A stretch of DNA of 64,000 nt, from contig CAJNDS010002329.1 in the NCBI GenBank assembly GCA_905221605.1, positions 424,206 through 488,205 of the forward strand, given 5' to 3'. Within the stretch, counting starts at the first letter, position 1, and every line of letters starts with the position of its first letter. The notes under the pieces were generated by a model, which saw only the letters and a program-made list of their open reading frames with translations, ran no database searches and was not told where the DNA came from. Positions 35,590-46,721 of this stretch are shown one piece after another. The translations under genes and the position numbers were made by a program. The DNA comes from Symbiodinium natans. Lineage: Eukaryota > Sar > Dinophyceae > Suessiales > Symbiodiniaceae.

Positions 35590-36681
35590 AGCGCAGGTGA
35601 GCTCCAGAAAGTTGAGATGCTGACGTAGTCTAGCGGAGCTTCCGGGCTTCATTCCGGCTCGTGAACAAACGCAACGTCTTCATTCGCGAGTCCTAAAGCA
35701 CGGCCCCATTTGAGGAGACTGGAAACGCAGGCCCCATGGCAGGGCCCTCCTGTGTGATAAAGGGTTAGAAGAGTACCTTAACGAACGACCAATATTTGAT
35801 GCTCCATTCACCGAGGTTGGCGCCCTGGTTGCGGATGCTTCTAGCGGAGGAGTGGGGCATAGTGGGGCTTAACGGGCCATTCAGGGCTTGGAAAGTAATG
35901 GAGGAGCCGAATGTGAACGAGCAAGTTTTAGGACGCAGGGTTTGTTCGAGGCTACGGGGTCAGTTTAATCTTTGGATTTCCCCTGTGGGCTTGTTAAGCT
36001 GTCGGATGGAGGTGAGACAGGTCATGTTCGCCCGGAGAGACAGATCCAACTACAGATGTTTGATGTTGCCGTTAAGCCCAAGCCCCGGATGCACTTCCAA
36101 TCTCACCATTGGATCAGTATTACATCTGTTCGGAGCGATCACTGTTATCATCTTGCGTGTGCCCATTGCCACTATTAATGCCCAACTGTTGGATCCAGAG
36201 CGTGTCCTGGTGGACTTGAATGTTGTAGAGACGTCTGCAAAGCAATACCGCCAATGTCAGCTGTCCAGGATTTGCAGGGTCGACATCCTAGGGCTTGGAC
36301 ACAGTCATGCCCAGTTTGAATATCGGAGCGTGGGCCGTGGGTGATGGGGAGGGCACGTTGAGCTCACGCATATTCAAAGGTGCTCCGGAAAGATCTCCAT
36401 AGGAAGATGTTATGCGAAACACCATACAACCCAGGCAATGCTCCGGCATCTTCTCCAAACCACAGTCCAAACAATACGAAAAGTGTCCAGGCGCCGATAC
36501 AAGCCCCCGACTCCTGATAGAGCAGATTCAAACAAGAATGTCCAGTACCGCAGGGTGGCAAACGTGAGGCTTAGACCGAAGGAGTACCCAGTAATGCTCA
36601 GCAATGCAAAGGTTTACAAGGCATGCGAAGCAGTTGCGAAGTAGTGCTCACAGGGGTAAAGCGAGCCCGTGGAAGTGGCAG

Positions 36682-36780
36682 GGAGTGGAGCGCCAACTCT
36701 CGGCCAGTGGCTTGGCACGACTCCTGGCCGCTGCCGCCAGACTTGGCCTCCTTGAGGCCATGAGGAATCTGCAGTTGTGA
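36682..36780 (+). CDS. Helical-repeat exon (OPR-like), no ATG
   Basis: After a CAG|G acceptor at 36679-36682 the frame reads GVERQLSASGLARLLAAAAR then LGLLEAMRNLQL and a stop (36778-36780). LSxxxLARLLAAAARLGL is the signature pattern of OPR/RAP-type helical repeats. The exon has no initiator and must be internal or 3'. The overlapping minus-strand frame (36648-36875) also looks partly protein-like, so strand is not certain. Confidence 0.35.
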   Translation, partial: GVERQLSASGLARLLAAAARLGLLEAMRNLQL

Positions 36781-36881
36781 TCTGGACATCTGCTCAAGAT
36801 CTGCCTTCCAAAATCTTCCAGGCTCAGCAGGTTAACCACATCGTGAAGAGGCCCCCCCGCAAGACCTTCCAGCATGCGTGA

Positions 36882-37094
36882 AGCACGCTAGATGCCCTGG
36901 CTGCCGATGGGAACAAAGATGGCAAAGTAAACGGAGTGACACATGAAAGGCTTGCGACGGTGGCCTCGCCCATTCGTCCAATGTCTCCGGAGACTCTTGC
37001 TGCTGTTTGCCTGGGTCTAACCTTAGCGAGCAGGATGCTTACATCGCGCTTTGTGAGAGATGCAGAGCCATGCAGAGCCTCTTCATTGTCCTGA
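36882..37094 (+). CDS. Exon-like frame with EF-hand-like loop and helical repeat
   Basis: An open frame encodes STLDALAADGNKDGKVNGVT, then HERLATVASPIRPMSPETLA and AVCLGLTLASRM. DGNKDGKVN matches the first half of an EF-hand calcium loop (D-x-N-x-D-G-x-V), but position 12 is Thr instead of Glu/Asp. MSPETLAAVCLGLT again has the helical-repeat pattern of the neighbouring exons. Acceptor and donor sites are not settled. The frame has no suitable initiator unless the ATG at 36892 in another frame is used. Confidence 0.3.
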   Translation, partial: STLDALAADGNKDGKVNGVTHERLATVASPIRPMSPETLAAVCLGLTLASRMLTSRFVRDAEPCRASSLS

Positions 37095-37976
37095 GACATT
37101 CAGCTGCAGGGTGGAGTCCTGGAAGTGGGCAGTCGGAGCTGTGGGAGGTCAGGGTTTGCTGAAGCTGTAACTCCAGCTTGGCGGTTTGCTCTTTTGCATT
37201 TGGGGCTTGGGAGGTGGCACGGTGGCTTCGCAGCATCAAGTGGGCAAAAGGGGCCAAAGAGCCACAAGTTGGAGTAGCCCCGGCGCACGTGGCCGTGTTC
37301 AGAAACTTTGTGCCTCGTGCTTAGTGCGTAGATGTGCTTCGACGTGCTTCGATCTGCTTCGATGCTGACGCTCACCATGCAAAGTCCAGGCTTGGGCTCC
37401 TGATTTCACCTGCTTCAAGAGAAGCTGTTCACGGGCTTTCCCCTGAGCTTCAAGAAGTCATCGCCTGCCACTCAGCTACTCAGGAGCTGAACGGAAGTTC
37501 ACACCATACCTCGCTGAAGCGGACCAGGCAGATGCGGTTTCTTCAACTTCAGCTCAGCGTCGAGTTGTCTCAGACACGACCCTGAAATTCCGGCACGAGG
37601 CTCTCAACGGGATACATACAAACACTGAAGAGAACGGTTTGAAGAGCTTTTGACTGCAGGCTGCGGAGGTACTGAGAAAAGCTGGCCGGTACTGCTCTGA
37701 GCGCTGAGAGTCACTACATAACTTACGTTAACAATGAGTGGCAGTAAAGTGTGGCAGAGCAAAAAAGGCCGTATGACCTTGACATCGGCCGGCTGCCAAG
37801 TGCCGTTTCTTCATGGCTCGAGTTGAGTTGAAGCTACAGACTATGTTCTAAGGCCTGGGTCCAGGATTCATCGACCTAGTCCGGCATCAAGTGGGTTTTT
37901 GCCGTGCTAACATGTGTTAACCTTGAAGCCAACCCATATGTTGTGCATCATCTTGGTGGTTCGCTTTCTTTCTCAG

Positions 37977-39057
37977 GCGCTTCCGGGCCAAGATGGTGCT
38001 TTCTGGCTCTTGGATGGACCCGAGGCACTTGGAAGCGGACACATGCGCTTTGCCCTGCAAAAACCGCACCAAAGCACCGTATGTACCATCTGCACCAAGT
38101 ATATCAAGCATCCCTTTGGCGCAGGCTTTTCAGAGGCCTTTCCAACATGGGAAGGCAGCTCTTAGCCTGGCGGGAGCCCAAGATCTGAGTGGAATTTACG
38201 CGCTTTTATCGTGCTGCACATGTAGGGCTCTGAAGCCCCATATCCCCCCTTTCCCTACCAGTACCCGCAAAACTTGACACCCTGACGTGGTAATAATCGG
38301 ATAGCTCATTCAGGGGAGCCTCGCTGATCAGGTTTCATCTTTGATTACAGACAGGTCCGACCTCTTCGCGCGAAAATTTGTTTCGAGATGGAGTCTTAGC
38401 TTTCTTTAATTTTCTGGGCCTCACCAGTCTTACTCGTAGTGGCCATCTCGCACCACTCGTACCTGTAGCAGTCCTGCACATGAGAGTACTTTACCGGTCC
38501 TTGATGTTGGAAGTTTTCACCGTGGCAGCTGAAGCTCCAGCCTTGCAATCTTCTCGATTCTTCGACTCCTGTATGTGCCAGGTCCCGGCGGAGGTTTTTC
38601 GTTCGGAGCTGCTCTTGGCAGTTCTGGATCCAAGCCCGAACCTCGGATCCTGTGCTACAAGTTAACGTCTCACAAACGTCGACGAGACTCGGGGATGGCA
38701 TGCTCAGCTGCGCAGCTGAGCTCAGCTGCGCTTCAGTCCAGGTGCCCTGTCGGAAATGGAGCCTTGTCGGCAGTGGTAGATCACTCACATCTCCCATGTT
38801 CTCATGTCAAGCCTCTTCCAGCTTGAAGTCCTCGTTCAGGAGGCGGCGCTCAAATCTTGGTCCAGGCTGGACATCGCAACTGCAAGCAATGCAAACATCT
38901 TGTGAGGGTGCGCGACCAAAGACCCCACGCACAGCGAGCTAAAGCAGAATCTCTGCTGCGAAGTCTACTGTACCTTGAGTGCGGTCCGGTCAGCAAAAAA
39001 CTCCCCTGGGTCAGATACTCGAGCCAGAAAACGCAGCAGCAAGCGAAGCAAACATGA
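37977..39057 (+). CDS. Cluster of exon-like segments, unrecognised gene
   Basis: Several AG-preceded + strand segments look coding: 37977-38165 (ALPGQDGAFWLLDGPEALGS), about 38582-38664 (VPAEVFRSELLLAVLDPSPN), 38822-38905 (LEVLVQEAALKSWSRLDIAT) and about 38938-39057 (AKAESLLRSLLYLECGPVSK). They share charged, helical composition and lie in order before the telomere-like array. I could not confirm junctions. Possibly the 3' part of the OPR-like gene upstream, possibly a separate gene. Confidence 0.3.
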
Positions 39058-39221
39058 CAGAGTCAGAAGGTGCGAAAACAAGCTGTTCCAGCTCCGCGTG
39101 CCCCGTTTACAATTCCGAGCCATTCCGAGTTTCCGTAGCTGGGGTTTGGGGTTTTGGCACTACAGCTATCCCTTTCTCGGATTAAAGACGGCTTTCATTC
39201 CCGCTACCTCCACTAAGGTTT

Positions 39222-42200
39222 AAGGTCAAGGGCTTGCAAATCAACATTTAGGGCTTAAGGCTTCTTGCGGTGTATGGCTTCGAATTTAGGGCTTGCAAGT
39301 CACAGTATCCCTGGTTGAACTCAAGCTATTCCTTCGAAGCCTAAGGGCTTCCAACTCCTTGGTTTCTGGGTTAAGTCTAAGGTCTTGTACACAGATGTAG
39401 GGCTTCTAACTCAGCCTATCCTTTTGTTAAGCCCTGCCCTGCCCTCTCCCACCACCCTCTAGTTTTTAAGCTTGACGGTTTAGGGCTTTGGGTGCAGGGC
39501 TTGGGGCTGTTCAGGGTTTATGGAAAAAGGGTTTAGAGAAAAAACATTTAGGGTTGAGGGTGTTGTAGGGCTTACGGATTAGGGCTCAGGGCTTTTTTGA
39601 GGGCTTGGGGTTTTTAAGGTTTTAGGTTTTTTAGGGTTTAGGGTTTTTGGGATGTTGGGTTTAGGGCGTCGTCGGGCGTAGGGTTTTTGAGGGGCTTTCG
39701 GGCGTAGGGTTCCTTGAGGGCGTAGGGCCTAGGCTTTTTTCGGGTTTAGGGTTGAGGGTGCTTTAGGGCTTAGAGTTGATCAGGGTTCAGGGCTTGGGCT
39801 TTTTTGGGATGTAGGGCTAGGGCTTGCTTAGGGCTGTTAAGGGTTTAGGGTTTTCGGATTTAGGGGTTTTAGGGTTTGGGTTTTTTGAGGGCTCGGGGCG
39901 TTTTGGGATTTAGGGCGTAGGGCTTTTGAGGGTTTTGGACGTAGTTTACGGCTTCGTTGTTTAGGATTGAAGGTAGGGCCTCTAAGGCTTTCGAGATTTT
40001 GAAGCTTAGGGCTCAGGGCTTTTCATGGCTTAGGTTTTGTTTTAGGCTTTAAGGCTTGAGGCTTTGTTGGGATTTGGTTGCTGTTTTTTCGGACTTAGGG
40101 CTGAGGGTGCTTCAGGGTTCGGGCTGCTTCGGGTTTCGGGCTTAGGGCCTAGGGCTTAGGGCTTTTTAGGGTCTAAGGTTTGTTGAGAGCTCAGGGCTTT
40201 TTAGGGCTTGCGGTCCTTTAGGGTTTAGGGTTTGGGGCTTAGGGCGTTTTGGACATCGGGCTTTTGAGGGTTTAGGGCGTAAGGTTTTTCTTTAGGGTTT
40301 AGGGGTTTTTGGAGGCAGGGGTGGGGGTTTAGGAATGATTTGGGTTTAGGGTTTCAGTTCGTTGGGGTTCCCTGGGCTTTGGGGCTAGGGTTTAGGGGGC
40401 TTAGGGTTTTTGTAGGGTTTAGGGTTTAGGGTTTAGGGTTTAGGGGTTAGGGGTTAGGGGTTAGGGTTTAGGGTTTAGGGTTTAGAGTTCAGTTTAGGGT
40501 TCAGGTCAGGCCTCAGGTTTTTTGAGGCTGGAGCTTAGGGTTGTTTAGGGTTTAGGCTTTTTCAGGCATGAGGGCTCTTCAGGGTTTAGGGACTCGGCCG
40601 TGGGTTTGAGGGTTTCGGGCGCGGGGCTTCAGGGTTTAGGGCTTAGGGCTGGCTGATGCCTTGCGATCGACACAAGACATGTTGTCCTTAGGCCTTCTGT
40701 GTTGAACAGTCTTGGGTATAGGGTTTGGGGTTTCCAGGCGGCTCAGGGTTTCGTTAAGGGTTTGGGCTCAATGCCTTCATGGTTTAGGGCTTGGGGCTGT
40801 TGAGGCCTCGGGCCTTTTGGGCTTCAAGGCCTGCGACTGTTTCGGGTTTAGGGAAAATGAGGTTTCATTAGGGTTGAGGGCGTTGTAGGGCTTCGGGATT
40901 CGGGTTGTTTAGGGTTTGGGGCTTCTGGCTGTTTATGGTTTACAGTTTTTTTGGGCCAAGGTTTTTAAGAGCTTTGGGATTTTAGGGTTTAGGGCTTTTG
41001 GGGTTTAGGGCGTTGTGTTTTTTCGGGTTCAGGGTTGAGGGCGTTTTCGGGTTTAGGGCTTAGGGTTGATCCGGGTTTAGGGCTAGGGCTGAGGGCTTTT
41101 CAGGGTTTAGAGTTTTAGAGTTTAGGGCGTTTTAGGGTTCGATTTTTTGAGGGCTCAGGGGTTTTGGACGTACTTGTTTTTTAGGATTGACGGTGGAGGG
41201 TGCTTTAGGGTGTAGGGCTTGGCATTTACTGGGGTTTAGGGTTTAGAGCTTTCTTGGGCTTTGCGCTTTGGGTTTCTTGAGGTTTAGGGCAAGGGCTTTG
41301 AAGCCTTTAGAGATGTTGAAGGCTTAGGGCTTAGGGCGTCTTTATGGCTTCAAGGCTTGAGGCTTGGTAGGGTACTTAGGGCTGAGGGTGCTTCAGGGTT
41401 CGGGCTGATTAGGGTTTAGGGATTAGGGCCTAGGGCTTAGGGCTTTTTAGGGTTTAAGGTTTGTTGAGAGCTCAGGGCTTTTTAGGGCTTGCGGTCCTTT
41501 AGGGTTTAGGGTTTGGGGCTTAGGGCGTTTTGGACATCGGGCTTTTGAGGGTTTAGGGCGTAAGGTTTTTCTTTAGGGTTTAGGGGTTTTTGGAGGCAGG
41601 GGTGGGGGTTTAGGAATGATTTGGGTTTAGGGTTTCAGTTCGTTGGGGTTCCCTGGGCTTTGGGGCTAGGGTTTAGGGGGCTTAGGGTTTTTGTAGGGTT
41701 TAGGGTTTAGGGTTTAGGGTTTAGGGGTTAGGGGTTAGGGGTTAGGGTTTAGGGTTTAGGGTTTAGAGTTCAGTTTAGGGTTCAGGTCAGGCCTCAGGTT
41801 TTTTGAGGCTGGAGCTTAGGGTTGTTTAGGGTTTAGGCTTTTTCAGGCATGAGGGCTCTTCAGGGTTTAGGGACTCGGCCGTGGGTTTGAGGGTTTCGGG
41901 CGCGGGGCTTCAGGGTTTAGGGCTTAGGGCTGGCTGATGCCTTGCGATCGACACAAGACATGTTGTCCTTAGGCCTTCTGTGTTGAACAGTCTTGGGTAT
42001 AGGGTTTGGGGTTTCCAGGCGGCTCAGGGTTTCGTTAAGGGTTTGGGCTCAATGCCTTCATGGTTTAGGGCTTGGGGCTGTTGAGGCCTCGGGCCTTTTG
42101 GGCTTCAAGGCCTGCGACTGTTTCGGGTTTAGGGAAAATGAGGTTTCATTAGGGTTGAGGGCGTTGTAGGGCTTCGGGATTCGGGTTGTTTAGGGTTTGG

Positions 42201-43040
42201 GGCTTCTGGCTGTTTATGGTTTACAGTTTTTTTGGGCCAAGGTTTTTAAGAGCTTTGGGATTTTAGGGTTTAGGGCTTTTGGGGTTTAGGGCGTTGTGTT
42301 TTTTCGGGTTCAGGGTTGAGGGCGTTTTCGGGTTTAGGGCTTAGGGTTGATCCGGGTTTAGGGCTAGGGCTGAGGGCTTTTCAGGGTTTAGAGTTTTAGA
42401 GTTTAGGGCGTTTTAGGGTTCGATTTTTTGAGGGCTCAGGGGTTTTGGACGTACTTGTTTTTTAGGATTGACGGCGGAGGGTGCTTTAGGGTGTAGGGCT
42501 TGGCATTTACTGGGGTTTAGGGTTTAGAGCTTTCTTGGGCTTTGCGCTTTGGGTTTCTTGAGGTTTAGGGCAAGGGCTTTGAAGCCTTTAGAGATGTTGA
42601 AGGCTTAGGGCTTAGGGCGTCTTTATGGCTTCAAGGCTTGAGGCTTGGTAGGGTACTTAGGGCTGAGGGTGCTTCAGGGTTCGGGCTGATTAGGGTTTAG
42701 GGATTAGGGCCTAGGGCTTAGGGCTTTTTAGGGTTTAAGGTTTGTTGAGAGCTCAGGGCTTTTTAGGGCTTGCGGTCCTTTAGGGTTTGAGGCTTAGGGC
42801 GTTTTGGACTTAGGGCTTTAGGGCTTATTTTGGGTTTGTTTGGTTAAGCACTCGGGGCTTGTTAGGGTTTATGTTAGGGTAGGGGCTTGGCCTCTTTTAG
42901 GGTTTAGGGCTTGCGGCCTGTGAGGGTTCAGGGCGCAGGGTTACTTCAGGGTTGCTTTGGGGTTACTTTAGGGTTTAGGGTTTAGGGCTTCGGCCTTTGT
43001 GTGATTTAAGGGCTAAGGGTGTTTGAGGTTAAGCTAAGGG
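39222..43040 (+). repeat. Interstitial degenerate TTTAGGG array
   Basis: About 3.8 kb of drifted TTTAGGG text (GGGTTTAGGG, AGGGCTT, GGGCGTTTT variants), all G-rich on the + strand. Short perfect tracts occur, for example around 40413-40445 and 41694-41727, next to TTAGGGG runs. TTTAGGG is the telomere repeat reported for plants and several dinoflagellates. The array lies between gene-bearing stretches, so it is interstitial here, not a chromosome end. No gene lies inside it. Confidence 0.95.
40095..42810 (+). repeat. 1281-bp tandem unit inside the TTTAGGG array
   Basis: Two nearly identical consecutive copies (about 40095-41375 and 41376-42656) are followed by the first roughly 150 bp of a third. 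Landmarks repeat exactly 1281 bp apart: GGACATCGG at 40251/41532, CCTAGGGCTTAGGG at 40148/41429/42710, and TGAGGCCTCGGGCC at 40801/42082. Only a few substitutions were seen (for example GGTCTAAGG versus GGTTTAAGG, GACGGTGGA versus GACGGCGGA). The upstream flank of copy one is more diverged, so unit edges are approximate. Confidence 0.92.
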
Positions 43041-43403
43041 ACATAGACTTCTAGATCCTCTGTGCTCTGGTCCTATGGTCCTCTAGTTTTTTGGTCTTGG
43101 GGTCCGCTCTGGTGCTCCGACCCTCTGGTCCTGGTCCCTGGTCCCGTGGTCCCGTGGTCCTTTGGCCCTGGTCTTCCTGTCCATTTCTTAAGCAGCGCAA
43201 AACTTCCAAACCATATGAGTCCATCCAAGCCGCTTCAAAGGCCCAACCCCTGCTTTTTAGGCCGTGCCAGCTTGCGTCAAAGCATATGATCCCCTTCCAA
43301 CCTATCGTGCGAGCATTGTGTCAAAGCATATGATTCCCTTCCGTAGGTTTTATCTCACGCCGCTATTTGCAGCATTTGCAACCACTGCTAAGTTAGAAAC
43401 GCT

Positions 43404-43648
43404 GGTATTTCCAGTTCTTGCAGCCTCTGAAAACGCAGAAATGTTGCTATTTATTTTACAGTATTTGCAGGCTTTGACAATGCAGAAATGCTGCGAATTA
43501 CAGTATTTGCAGTCTCTGAAAGCGCAGAAATGTTGCTACTCACAGTATTTGCTGCCTTTAAAACTGCAGAAATGCAGCTATTCACAGTGTTTGCAGCCTC
43601 TGAAAACATAGAAATGCTGCTTTGTACAGTACTTGCAGCCTCTGCAAG
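43404..43648. repeat. 42-bp minisatellite, about 5 units
   Basis: Units of the form TTTGCAGCCTCTGAAAACGCAGAAATG + TTGCTATTCACAGTA begin at about 43464, 43506, 43548, 43590 and 43632 (spacing exactly 42). One earlier unit begins at 43417, 47 bp upstream of the next. Units are 75-90% alike. Because 42 is divisible by three, two + frames stay open across it (14-residue periodic peptides), which I treat as a by-product. It directly follows the 39-43 kb array and a CCTGGTCC-rich patch (43072-43170). Confidence 0.88.
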
Positions 43649-43739
43649 GCCAATATTGCCAAGCCAAGCCGAGCCACACCTTAAAAAACACGGGCACGAG
43701 CCACACCCTTTGAAAAAAGAAGGCTCCTCCAGTTTTTTT

Positions 43740-44060
43740 GCGAGGCTCAGGGCTGCTTTAGGGCTTCGTACGTTTTAGGCTTTAGAGTGTTTAGGGCTTA
43801 GCGCATTGAGGGTTTATGACGTGGGTTTTCTGGGATTTAGGGCTTATGCTTTGAGGACTTAGGGTTGAGGGCGAGTTACGGTGAAGGGCTTTTGGATTGA
43901 TTAGTAAATTAAATAGGGGTCAGGGCTTGTTTGGGAATAGGTTTTTTGGGGTCTAGGGCTTAGTGCTCTTAAATGGCTTTACTCCTTGCGAGTGAAGGGT
44001 CCTCGAGTTCTTTATGCCGTAGGGTTTATGGCTTAAGGGCTTGTTGTGTTTGCTGTACGT
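43740..44060 (+). repeat. Tail of degenerate TTTAGGG text
   Basis: GGGCTTCGTACGTTTTAGGC, GTTTAGGGCTTAGCGC, GGGATTTAGGGCTTATG and similar variants continue the telomere-like text after the minisatellite and fade by about 44060. Confidence 0.7.
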
Positions 44061-45665
44061 TTCCGAAGTTTGCCATTGATGTTCCCTCTCAGCTGGTATG
44101 TTTTTAGAATCGGTGGGTTCTATCTTCTGACTGGGCCGGTTAGGCTTTGTTTTCCGAGTTTGGACTTCTTGGTTTTCTGACTCTATCGTCGTCGTGCTTT
44201 CTCGACACGATCCCCCACTCGAACGTCACCCGATATTCGACCTGAGAAATGATCCAAAACACCTTGCGTGGTTTCGTGCAACTTTGCCACCGTTTTGCCA
44301 CGCTTGTAGTATGAAGTTGGGGTTCATCTCTTTTTCAGACCGAGACCAACAGCATATCGAGGCGAATTTTGAGCCGGAAAAGTGGGCTCTGTAGCAAAGC
44401 TGCCCAATCGCTGCATCAAATGAGGGATGGCGTGGGTGACCAAGCGATCAGGAGTCACACCACGGTTCCGCGCTTTGGGCTGCAAGCAGGGAGCTGAGAT
44501 GTCATTTGTACAAGGAACATGCCGAGCACCTGCTTGTATGCACCATGCGTGCCACTTCACGCCTGCTGAGCTGAGGCGCAAGAAAAAAGATTTCCGTGGA
44601 TTTACGAGCAGGGCGACGTCATGCCCTCAACATGCCGGCTGCACGCGCGGCTTTTTTGGCACCCTGGCGCTCAGGTGAGACTTGCTCGACTTGATTGGTG
44701 CAGCTCCTAAACATGGCCGAAGATTTGTGTGGGCAGAGTAGAAGAAAACCAACAGGACACGGTGCATGATGGTGCACTTAGAGACATTGCAGAGAGCACA
44801 GAGAGCAAGGCTGGAGTGGGAGCGCCTTCCCAGCGAATCACGCATGGCTGCATTGACAAAGCCAGAACCGCGGCTGGTCAAACGCCGCGTCCATGCAGTT
44901 TGTTGTCCACTGCCATTCATGTTGTGCTTGAAATAAGCACTAAAAGCTTCATCTCTGACCCCTGTAGCCATTCATCACAGGTGTGGCCGGTGTTGTTTCC
45001 CAGCCATCCAAAGCCGACTTGCCATGGCTGCCATGGTGTTCAAGTCTTCACGGCTTGCACAAGGCACCTTTCAGATCCACTGTTGTCAGCTCAAATACTG
45101 GAAGTTGCTTCGAAGGCTGCTCCATCCTGGCAATTCTGGCACTCGCAGCAAGCCAGCATGAAGGCATGTGAAGGTATGGCGATGTAGGCAATGCCAAGCA
45201 GACTTGCCCATCAGGCTGCGCTGCGGCGTTGAGTAATATTGGACTGATGGATCCGGACCCTGCGCGTGCTAAACCTGACCTACCATTGAAGTTTGTTTAG
45301 GGTTTCCTTGCACCCTACAGCGTGTCAGTGTACAAGGCCGGTAGTTAAACAGCCATGAGAAGCTTGCTGGTACAAAGCTGCTTAGGAAGCGCTTCAGCAA
45401 ATCCTGAGGTAGCTGTGCTGCAATGCTTCCGTGAGGAGAGGGCAGAGTAACATCTCATCTGTTACTTATATTATGCTACGCGTGATCACCATGCGTGGTG
45501 ATAAACATCCTTCCCACTTAGAAGATGCAGGATCAACACGGTGTGGTTCAAGCTCCGTCGCCGTCGCGCTTTGCTCCGGCACGAGCTCTGAAGGCACGAG
45601 CAAAGTCCAAGCACGAGCCAGAAATGGCGAAGAAGCATGCTGCACTTGATTGAAGTCTTCTATGC
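44061..45665. other. No recognisable gene
   Basis: Short frames on both strands without motifs. A frame at 44194-44394 (+) ends FISFSDRDQQHIEANFEPEK, which could be a short exon. A small TTTAGGG remnant is at 45297-45305. Confidence 0.4.
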
Positions 45666-46721
45666 ATGTTGACTCCTGAGGCACAGAATGATGCCCACAT
45701 CCAGAAAGCAGACGAGCTTGAGCCAGCAGTTCTTGACGGCAGGGAGGACTTGCCCGTGGAAGTTGTGGAACAATTCGAGACTGTGGAGGCCTCAACGCTC
45801 AAAGGCAATGAGAGCTCAGCATTGACAGCAGCGGTGCTGTCTGAAGACCTTTCTACAACCAGCATCGCCCAACAAGAAAGCCTCACATCGACGAGCTCAT
45901 TCGAGCAACAGAGTACCGAGACGGCGGAGAATCCCCCTGCTGCACGTATGGAACACTTGGAGGGAAGCTGGTCCCAAACGACAGCAGACATGATTGCCGA
46001 GGCGCGGCGCATCACGGCGTATGGATCTTTTGTGGCGTGTAGCAGCAGTTGCTTGTGCCGACGGACCCGACAGAGACTCACGAAATGTTCATGTCTAACC
46101 GTTTTCATGTGTTCGGATTTCCCGAGCATCAACTGGACATTCTTCACGTCTCACTCTAGGACCGCTCTCACAACGGTGTTAAAGCAATCAATCAGCGAAG
46201 TGACAAACGGCCATTTTGGGAGAAAAAAACCAAAATCTTGCCTTCCAACGTGCTGGTCACTAGACTATTGGTGCCTTGCCTTTGTGACTTCGGGAACGAG
46301 CGTGTTCAGGACGGTATTCAGCTGTACCAAAAAAGCATAACAGTCCTGAAAGACGCTGCCGTCTCAAGTGAGGAGGCCGGGCTGCCTTTCGGGAGATGAC
46401 TCAGACATGACGTTGCATGTAGGCCGGGTCCGCTGTTTCCATCGTGCTGCAGGCATCTGGCCACAGCCTCGACGAGTTGGTTCCCGGCTCGGCGGAAGTG
46501 TTACGGAACTCTTGCTTATTCTAATTTACTCTAGTAATTCTAGTTAGCAGCTTGTTTCCCATGCATTGAGAGCCACGGAGGCTTTCGACACAATTCATGG
46601 AGGGACAGAGGGGGTTGAGCTGGCAAGTCGAGGCAATCTTCGGCGACTGTCCCTGCACTTCGATACTTGCTGGCGAACGTCCGCCGGAGTGGCTCTCAGC
46701 CAGCATGACATGGCTGACAAG
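45666..46721 (+). CDS. Unrecognised multi-exon protein, partly reconstructed
   Basis: The first segment (from an ATG at 45666) is an acidic, Ser/Thr/Glu-rich, probably disordered region ending near MEHLEGSWSQTTADMIAEA. A second frame (about 46040-46135) reads VPTDPTETHEMFMSNRFHVF. A third segment, 46160-46375, reads DRSHNGVKAINQRSDKRPFW, then EKKTKILPSNVLVTRLLVPC and GIQLYQKSITVLKDAAVSSEE. It joins in frame across a GC-AG intron (46376-46580) to 46581-46721, AFDTIHGGTEGVELASRGNL then RRLSLHFDTCWRTSAGVALS, ending at a GT donor. The first junctions would require implausibly short introns, so either I misplace them or the 5' part is decayed. The globular region looks conserved, but I do not recognise the family. 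Confidence 0.45.

Noticed and set aside
35796-36344. 182-codon + frame
   Set aside because: Partly composed of telomere-like phrases (GGGGCTTAACGGGCC) and lacks motifs; no splice support. Kept out despite its length.
39222-43040. Chromosome end (true telomere)
   Set aside because: Repeats are heavily drifted, and gene-bearing sequence lies on both sides in the window.
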